From contig JBJXDS010000290.1 of the NCBI GenBank assembly GCA_046154525.1, positions 1-7,992 on the forward strand: a DNA stretch of 7,992 nt, in the 5' to 3' direction. The stretch is from JABWCE01 sp046154525 (GTDB lineage: Bacteria > Bacteroidota > Bacteroidia > NS11-12g > UBA9320). Below are positions 1 to 4,270 of the stretch, piece after piece. Both the position numbers and the translations under genes were made by a program. The first letter of the stretch is position 1; each line of letters begins with the position of its first letter. The notes below the pieces were generated by a model. It was not told where the DNA came from, searched no databases, and was given only the letters and a program-made list of their open reading frames with translations.

Positions 1-54
1 GAGGTTGGTTTGAAGAAGGGTTGAAAGTAGAATGAGGGTGAATTTATATTTCAT
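1..54 (-). CDS. Start of a secreted or lipid-anchored protein (signal peptide only, truncated by window edge)
   Basis: Reading the minus strand from an ATG at 54 gives 18 codons that stay open to the window edge: M-K-Y-K, then a hydrophobic stretch F-T-L-I-L-L-S-T-L-L, then Q-T-N-L. Lysines followed by a Leu/Ile-rich core form a textbook Sec signal peptide, so the product is probably exported. An in-frame ATG at 60 would add Met-His; the start at 54 is preferred because the charged n-region follows it directly. The mature protein lies outside the window, so its function cannot be named. The gene is divergent from the transposase. On the plus strand, frame 3 also reads open for ten codons (3-35) and could be the tail of another gene, but the signal-peptide reading is more convincing. 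Confidence 0.55.
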   Translation of the reverse strand, partial: MKYKFTLILLSTLLQTNL

Positions 55-141
55 ATGCATCAATTGTCTGAATAAGGATATTCAATCACAATAATAATCA
101 ATCTTGATTGTATTTATGATTTTGTTCAATCGGATATCAGA

Positions 142-169
142 GTAGGGGTTCAAAATTTTGAACCCCTAC
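142..169. repeat. 28-bp perfect palindrome, REP-like, copy 1
   Basis: The half-site GTAGGGGTTCAAAA is followed immediately by its exact reverse complement, giving a 28-bp perfect palindrome with no spacer. An identical copy lies inside the transposase gene at 581-608. Extragenic palindromes next to a Y1/HUH transposase are the typical arrangement of REP elements and their RAYT. As single-stranded DNA this sequence could form the hairpin such enzymes recognise. Confidence 0.9.
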
Positions 170-174
170 AAGCA

Positions 175-212
175 CAAAATTTCGAACCCCTTCACCACAA
201 AATTTTGAACCC
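175..212. repeat. Two further half-copies of the palindrome in a ~24-bp array
   Basis: After the full palindrome, the right half (CAAAATTTTGAACCCC) recurs at 175-190 with one change (T to C at 183) and at 198-212 as a 15-base exact match. Unit starts at 151, 175 and 198 give spacings of 24 and 23 bp, so with the full palindrome this is a short degenerate array directly upstream of the transposase. The repeats may serve as sites bound or mobilised by the adjacent enzyme; that role is inferred from family behaviour. Confidence 0.8.
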
Positions 213-262
213 ATGTAATATCCGAAAACAATATTAAATTTGTTAATCAAACCTTATCCTGA

Positions 263-856
263 ATGAAATACAATCCTCAAATTCATCATCGAAGATCTAT
301 CCGCCTAAAGGGCTATGACTATTCTAGAGAAGGATTATATTTTATAACTATTTGTTGTCATAATAGAGAATGTTTATTTGGGGAAATATATGAGAATTTT
401 GATTTAATAAATTCAAAACAACAAATGGTTTTGAATGATGCCGGCAAAATTGCAAATGAATGTTGGTTACAAATCCCTGAACATTTTCCAAATGTAATTT
501 TGCATGAACATATTATCATGCCAAATCATATTCATGGAATTATTGAATTGAATGGTTCGTTGGATGCGGGGATTCAAAACGTAGGGGTTCAAAATTTTGA
601 ACCCCTACCGCCACCGCCGCCACTACCACAACAACAAAACGCCTTTCAAAAAATAATTCCACGTTCTATTGGTTCAATAATACGCGGATACAAAATTGGG
701 GTAACAAAATGGTTTAGGAAAAACACAGACTTACAAACCGTTTGGCAAAGAAATTATTATGAAAATATAATTCGAAATGAACAATCATACCAAACCATTG
801 CCGAATACATAATTACCAATCCTGAGAAATGGAAGGAAGATAAATTTTTTAAATAA
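263..856 (+). CDS. REP-associated tyrosine transposase (RAYT, Y1/HUH family)
   Basis: A 197-residue single-strand DNA transposase of the IS200-like Y1_Tnp superfamily, RAYT branch. The N-terminus (RRSIRLKGYDYSREGLYFIT, 11-30) is the usual opening of the family. The HUH motif is H89-I90-H91 within MPNHIHGII. The conserved C-terminal block (WQRNYYENIIRNE, then YIITNPEKW) contains the likely nucleophile Tyr182 with Asn186 four residues on, matching the Y-x3-N pattern of RAYTs. All expected catalytic residues are present, so the enzyme may be active. Family members cleave and join single-stranded REP DNA and are usually domesticated single-copy genes. Oddly, residues 103-125 form a low-complexity insert (GIQNVGVQNFEPL, then a Pro-rich and Gln-rich run) partly encoded by a copy of the upstream palindrome. 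The start at 263 is the first ATG giving the full family N-terminus; no Shine-Dalgarno sequence is visible. Confidence 0.93.
   Translation: MKYNPQIHHRRSIRLKGYDYSREGLYFITICCHNRECLFGEIYENFDLINSKQQMVLNDAGKIANECWLQIPEHFPNVILHEHIIMPNHIHGIIELNGSLDAGIQNVGVQNFEPLPPPPPLPQQQNAFQKIIPRSIGSIIRGYKIGVTKWFRKNTDLQTVWQRNYYENIIRNEQSYQTIAEYIITNPEKWKEDKFFK
581..608. repeat. 28-bp perfect palindrome, copy 2, inside the transposase coding sequence
   Basis: Identical over all 28 bases to the palindrome at 142-169. It is read in frame as V-G-V-Q-N-F-E-P-L plus the first base of a Pro codon (residues 107-116). Just before it, 569-580 (GGGATTCAAAAC, residues G-I-Q-N) is a diverged direct repeat of its left half, so the insert appears to have grown from repeat units. 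It lies between the HUH motif and the catalytic Tyr, in a linker that tolerates length change. Confidence 0.9.
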
Positions 857-885
857 GAAAATCCTGTTTCAGACTTTCTCAGGAT
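851..885 (-). terminator. Probable intrinsic terminator of the 959-1582 gene
   Basis: The arms ATCCTG (861-866) and CAGGAT (880-885) pair perfectly around a 13-base loop. On the minus strand the hairpin is followed by TTTTCTTATTT, a T-rich tract, which fits rho-independent termination of the leftward gene about 75 bp after its stop codon. On the plus strand no T tract follows, so it is a poorer terminator for the transposase, whose stop codon lies just before the arms. The stem is only six base pairs. Confidence 0.45.
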
Positions 886-919
886 ATATTAAAAATAATG
901 CATGCTTCGCATAAGTTTT

Positions 920-939
920 ATGTCTTGAGTCACAGACAT
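920..939. other. Small hairpin between convergent genes
   Basis: The arms ATGTCT (920-925) and AGACAT (934-939) form a perfect six-base stem with an eight-base loop in the gap between the transposase and the leftward hypothetical gene. No T run follows on either strand, so it is not a typical intrinsic terminator. It may only slow polymerase or may be chance in AT-rich DNA. Confidence 0.3.
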
Positions 940-958
940 TAAGAAAGTAGGGTGCTTT

Positions 959-1582
959 TTATTCTAGTAGCTTCCTAATGTAATCTAAGCACCTTGTTCT
1001 CTCGCCGCTACCATTTTTCCTGTCTTTTATGAGTTGATCAAATACCAAGTCAAATATTTCTTTAAATCGAAACCAGAATAAATCAGGATTAATTACTAAG
1101 AAGCCATCTTTAAAGGTATACAATATATCGAGTTCTGAGCTGAGAAATACCCCTTTACCCCTATACCCGTGAATCATTGTATTTCTATAATATTTATAAA
1201 ATAAGTCAGCAAGTGATTGTATTTTCTCAGTATCCTTTTCTGGCCAATTTTTTCTAATTAATTCCTTTTGACTAATAGTTAATCTTTTGGAGAATCCACT
1301 GTTAAATTTCCCTAATATCTTTTTAAATTGAATTCCATTGTCATCGGCATTTGCTAAAACAGTAATTTCACCTAAAGTTTCAATACCAATACATATCATT
1401 ATGGAAAGAGGAAATGGACTTGCCTTGATTAATGGTTCAACCTGTCCAACAAAGAAAATCTGTATTCGTTGTTTTAATAATTTAATGAGCCTGTCTTCAT
1501 CAATTATTTCTCTAACAAAACCATAATTAATGGCATTTCCATTTTCGTCAACTCCAAAAAATGTTTGATGGGGAACTGTCAT
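959..1582 (-). CDS. Hypothetical protein with HEPN-like R-N-x3-H motif
   Basis: A 207-residue predicted soluble protein with no signal peptide and no convincing membrane segment. I do not recognise a named family with certainty. The mid-region is alpha-helix-rich; residues 61-72 (IMICIGIETLGE) resemble the helix that precedes the RNase motif in many HEPN-type proteins. The stretch LADLFYKYYRNTMIHGY (124-140) contains R133-N134-x3-H138, fitting the R-x4-6-H signature with a polar residue after Arg that marks HEPN ribonucleases found in toxins, abortive-infection proteins and RNA-processing enzymes. No partner nucleotidyltransferase or antitoxin is visible beside it. It lies 51 bp downstream of pepD on the same strand and could be read from that operon, but its AT-richness and position next to a transposase suggest an accessory gene. 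The start at 1582 lacks a Shine-Dalgarno sequence. The existence of the gene is fairly sure; the HEPN assignment is tentative. Confidence 0.75.
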   Translation of the reverse strand: MTVPHQTFFGVDENGNAINYGFVREIIDEDRLIKLLKQRIQIFFVGQVEPLIKASPFPLSIMICIGIETLGEITVLANADDNGIQFKKILGKFNSGFSKRLTISQKELIRKNWPEKDTEKIQSLADLFYKYYRNTMIHGYRGKGVFLSSELDILYTFKDGFLVINPDLFWFRFKEIFDLVFDQLIKDRKNGSGERTRCLDYIRKLLE

Positions 1583-1592
1583 AAAATAGCCG

Positions 1593-1622
1593 ATAACTTG
1601 TTTATACCCTTGATAAAGTTAT
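1593..1622. other. Inverted repeat in the pepD / hypothetical gene gap
   Basis: The arms ATAACTT (1593-1599) and AAGTTAT (1616-1622) are a perfect 7-bp inverted repeat with a 16-base loop, filling most of the 51-bp gap after pepD. On the minus strand the stem is followed by CGGCTATTTT, a poor T tract, so termination after pepD is uncertain. It could also be a weak operator or leader hairpin for the downstream gene. Confidence 0.3.
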
Positions 1623-1633
1623 TCGTATGAAAT

Positions 1634-3094
1634 CTATTTCTCAGGTATCCTCCCCAACGTCTCCATAAAAAATACCCAATATTTTTGTACAGAACTGATC
1701 TGTACTTTTTCGTCGGGTGAATGGGCTCCACGGATGTTTGGCCCAAAAGAAATCATTTCTATATCAGGATAATTACCACCTAAAATTCCACACTCCAAAC
1801 CGGCATGGCAGGCACCTATCAGGGCATCTTCTTTATATAATTCCTTATATAGGCTGCCCATTATTTTTACAATGTCAGCTTCGGGCATTGGAGTCCAGCC
1901 GGGATACGAGCCTTTAAAATCAACCTTGGCCCCAATTAATTCAAACGTGGATTTTAAGGCATTGGCCAGATCCATTTTTTCACTGTCCACCGAACTGCGG
2001 GTAAGGCATTGTATGGAATATTCGCCTTCCTTTACCATTACTCGTGCTAAATTATTAGAGGTTTGCACCAAATGTAAAATATCAGGACTCATGCGGTAAA
2101 TGCCATTGGCAGAGGCATACAGGCTTTTTAATAATTTAGACTGAAACCCTTTTTGCAATACCCTAAAAAAAGTATCGCCTTTTTCTACGGTTATGGAAAG
2201 ATTGGGATCGGTGGTCGTGTGTTCGGCTTTTATTTCAGTTTCTATGGTTTTAATAAACCAGTCCAAAGCTTTTTCTTCACTTTCAGGAATTACAAACTCA
2301 GCCACTGATTCACGGGGTATGGCATTTCGTAAACTGCCCCCATCAATACTACCTATCTGTATTCCGTATTTTTCGAACAACCCCAATAAAACACGGTTCA
2401 TTATTTTATTAGCATTGCCACGGCCTTTGTAAATATCCATGCCTGAATGGCCGCCCGTCAATCCTTTTACATACAATCTATAACCTGCCGAATTGGGCGG
2501 AACAGCCTCATGAGTGTATCCTCCTGTAGCGGTAACATCCACACCTCCGGCACAGCCAATGGTTAGTTCATTATCGTCCTCCGTATCCAGGTTCAATAAT
2601 ATTTTTCCATCAAGTAATCCGCCTTTCAGGTTTAAGGCCCCCGTCATCCCGGTTTCTTCATCTATTGTAAATAGAGCCTCAATGGCCGGATGGGCAATGG
2701 TTTTGGAAGCTAAAACCGTCATAATACTGGCTACCCCGATCCCATTATCAGCTCCTAAAGTAGTACCGTTGGCTTTTACCCAATCGCCATCCACCAGCAT
2801 TTCTATTCCCTGTGTATCAAAATCAAAATCAGTGTCGGCATTTTTTTGATGAACCATATCCAAATGACTTTGCAACACAATGGTTTGCATATTTTCCATG
2901 CCTTTGCTGGCCGGTTTTTTAATAATTACGTTTCCTGCCTCATCCTTTATGGTTGGCAGCCCAAGGCTTTTTCCAAACTCCACCATAAAGGCAATAATGC
3001 GTTCTTCCTTTTTTGACGGACGAGGAACAGCATTAATATCGGCAAAATGGTTCCACATTTCTTTAGGTTCTAACTCGCGAACTGTTTTTGACAT
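1634..3094 (-). CDS. pepD: PepD, cytosolic M20 dipeptidase (aminoacyl-histidine / Xaa-His dipeptidase)
   Basis: A 486-residue di-zinc dipeptidase of peptidase family M20 (PepD, cytosol non-specific dipeptidase, EC 3.4.13.18), close to the family's usual 480-490 residues. The metal and catalytic residues are all present: H77 and D79 in QSHLDMV, D116 in LGADNGIG, E146-E147 in DEETGMTGA, D170 in NLDTED, and H458 in GPNIRGAHSPDE. The spacing agrees with characterised Vibrio PepD. The middle part (about residues 190-390, including GLTGGHSGMDI) is the lid/dimerisation domain inserted in the catalytic domain. It has no signal peptide, so it is cytoplasmic. It begins 25 bp after the cphB stop codon on the same strand with no obvious promoter between them, so the two genes are probably co-transcribed. 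This suggests that PepD clears the beta-Asp-Arg dipeptides made by cyanophycinase, although general peptide turnover is the established role. The start at 3094 gives the normal family N-terminus (elpkemWnhFa). Confidence 0.96.
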   Translation of the reverse strand: MSKTVRELEPKEMWNHFADINAVPRPSKKEERIIAFMVEFGKSLGLPTIKDEAGNVIIKKPASKGMENMQTIVLQSHLDMVHQKNADTDFDFDTQGIEMLVDGDWVKANGTTLGADNGIGVASIMTVLASKTIAHPAIEALFTIDEETGMTGALNLKGGLLDGKILLNLDTEDDNELTIGCAGGVDVTATGGYTHEAVPPNSAGYRLYVKGLTGGHSGMDIYKGRGNANKIMNRVLLGLFEKYGIQIGSIDGGSLRNAIPRESVAEFVIPESEEKALDWFIKTIETEIKAEHTTTDPNLSITVEKGDTFFRVLQKGFQSKLLKSLYASANGIYRMSPDILHLVQTSNNLARVMVKEGEYSIQCLTRSSVDSEKMDLANALKSTFELIGAKVDFKGSYPGWTPMPEADIVKIMGSLYKELYKEDALIGACHAGLECGILGGNYPDIEMISFGPNIRGAHSPDEKVQISSVQKYWVFFMETLGRIPEK

Positions 3095-3119
3095 GATAGT
3101 TTTTTGTTAATAAAAAAAA

Positions 3120-3992
3120 TTAATGCTCCTGAATCAATGAGATAAAATTACCATGAAAAATCCTGTTTTTCAAATCGTAACTATCACCATCTACCATCAC
3201 ATGTACTATAAGATTTTCTAAGGAAATAGGGCTTCCTTCGGGAATATCGGCAATATTGGAATGACGAATTTTATGACCATCAACAATAATGACACAGCCG
3301 CTACCAATGGCTTCAAAATGATTTCCGTCTTTAATTATTAATCCGGTGTCTTCGCCCAGGCCTATACCTATACACATAGGATTACAGCCTACAGCTTGGG
3401 CTAAACGCCCGAAACGGCCTCGTTTTTCAAAATGTGAATCTATAATTACATTTTGAATAAAAGCCAAACCTGTGGTAATTTTTACTTCGCCTTTTAGATG
3501 AGCTGTGGTACTATTACCATGATAAATCATGGTGTTGCTCATGGCCATGGCTCCGGCACTGGTTCCGGCTACCACAAAATTTTCGTTTTCATACCTGTGG
3601 TGGATAATAGTCATCAATTCAGTTCCGCCCAAAATAGTAGTAAGTCTTAGCTGATTTCCTCCTGAGAACATCACCCCATCACATTTCAGTATTCGATCAA
3701 GGTAATCTGGATTGTTGGCATCATCACGATTTTTAATATGAATTATACCAATATTATCACATCCAATTTTTCCAAAAGCCCTTAAATAATTTTCACCTAC
3801 TTCTTCAGGAATAGAGGACGCTGTGGTTATAACTTCGATATGAGAACGGCTTCCTCCAATTTCTTCAACAATTCGTTTAAGAATACCAAGTTCAAAAAAA
3901 TTGAGATTGTTTTTTTGGATAAAATCGGGCTCGGCCTCGGTGCCCTTATCTTCTGCTCCGCCTATTGAGATTAATTTTCCGGTAGGAATCAT
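3120..3992 (-). CDS. cphB: Cyanophycinase
   Basis: A 290-residue serine hydrolase of peptidase family S51 that cuts cyanophycin (multi-L-arginyl-poly-L-aspartate) exolytically to beta-Asp-Arg dipeptides. The N-terminus (GKLISIGGAEDKG, 5-17) is the classic cyanophycinase opening. The nucleophile Ser145 lies in the elbow motif GTSAGAM (143-149). GGNQ (111-114) supplies the conserved Gln, and DSHFEKRGRFGRL (185-197) carries the His and Arg residues of the active site and polymer-binding region. It is slightly longer than the roughly 270-residue cyanobacterial enzyme. No signal peptide is seen, so it is the intracellular type that mobilises stored polymer rather than a secreted scavenger. It is divergent from cphA and is followed closely by pepD. 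A TAnnTTTG promoter match and a perfect palindrome lie just upstream of the start. The first ATG, at 3992, fits the family N-terminus. Confidence 0.97.
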   Translation of the reverse strand: MIPTGKLISIGGAEDKGTEAEPDFIQKNNLNFFELGILKRIVEEIGGSRSHIEVITTASSIPEEVGENYLRAFGKIGCDNIGIIHIKNRDDANNPDYLDRILKCDGVMFSGGNQLRLTTILGGTELMTIIHHRYENENFVVAGTSAGAMAMSNTMIYHGNSTTAHLKGEVKITTGLAFIQNVIIDSHFEKRGRFGRLAQAVGCNPMCIGIGLGEDTGLIIKDGNHFEAIGSGCVIIVDGHKIRHSNIADIPEGSPISLENLIVHVMVDGDSYDLKNRIFHGNFISLIQEH

Positions 3993-4007
3993 AGTTTAAA
4001 AAGGTTT

Positions 4008-4015
4008 CAAAAATA
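4008..4015 (-). promoter_or_regulatory. Probable cphB promoter, Bacteroidetes -7 element
   Basis: On the minus strand the octamer TATTTTTG exactly matches the Bacteroidetes -7 consensus TAnnTTTG, 15 bp before the cphB ATG, predicting a very short leader. No good TTG -33 element is found at the usual 17-23 bp distance; that space is occupied by the palindrome at 4023-4039, which could mean an activator or repressor acts here. The octamer is AT-rich and could occur by chance. Confidence 0.4.
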
Positions 4016-4022
4016 GGCCATT

Positions 4023-4039
4023 CTTAACAGAATGTTAAG
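4023..4039. promoter_or_regulatory. Perfect inverted repeat, candidate operator for cphB
   Basis: CTTAACA-GAA-TGTTAAG is a perfect 7-3-7 inverted repeat placed just upstream of the putative cphB -7 element, where a -33 box would normally lie. Short spacer, perfect arms and position suit a homodimeric regulator. No T tract follows the stem closely on either strand, so it is not a good terminator. The bound factor cannot be named from sequence. Confidence 0.4.
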
Positions 4040-4220
4040 GATTAACCCTTTTTTAAATAACAAGTAATAAACACAAAAAGAAGCAATCCTAACCTAAAAT
4101 TATGAATTTTCATTTACCAAATCATAAGGCTTTTTAAAAATTTTGGAACTAACTACCAAAAGGTTGCCGGTTTAACCTATTCCATTTGCATTTTTAATTT
4201 TTAAAACTATAAATTGCCGC

Positions 4221-4250
4221 TTGCAAATTTCTGACAAATAAAAATACCTT
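4221..4250 (+). promoter_or_regulatory. Possible cphA promoter
   Basis: TTG at 4221-4223 and TACCTT at 4245-4250 are separated by 21 bp, within the range of Bacteroidetes -33/-7 promoters. The -7 element matches only TAnnTT and continues AA instead of TG. The predicted leader would be about 15 bases. The rest of the 278-bp cphB-cphA gap is AT-rich with only short inverted repeats (for example 4096-4110) that chance could produce. Confidence 0.22.
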
Positions 4251-4270
4251 AAATTTATAAAAAAGCAGTT

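Noticed and set aside
3..35. Plus-strand open tail GWFEEGLKVE ending in TGA, possibly the end of an upstream gene
   Set aside because: Only ten codons, and it overlaps the more convincing minus-strand signal peptide at 1-54.
96..110. Short inverted repeats around CAATCTTGATTG
   Set aside because: Five-base arms in AT-rich DNA are expected by chance, with no nearby gene signal tied to them.
142..212. CRISPR-like array (repeats at 24 and 23 bp spacing)
   Set aside because: Spacers would be only 7-8 bp, the units are halves of a palindrome, and no cas gene is present; a REP array fits better.
901..914. ATGC-TTC-GCAT mini-hairpin after the transposase
   Set aside because: A four-base stem with a three-base loop is too small to support a function.
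2514..2849. Plus-strand 111-codon open frame inside pepD
   Set aside because: It is antisense to the conserved PepD catalytic region, with Ser/Pro-rich composition typical of a shadow frame.
4096..4110. AAAATT-ATG-AATTTT inverted repeat in the cphA-cphB spacer
   Set aside because: Composed only of A and T in the arms, so weak as a hairpin and likely by chance in this AT-rich gap.
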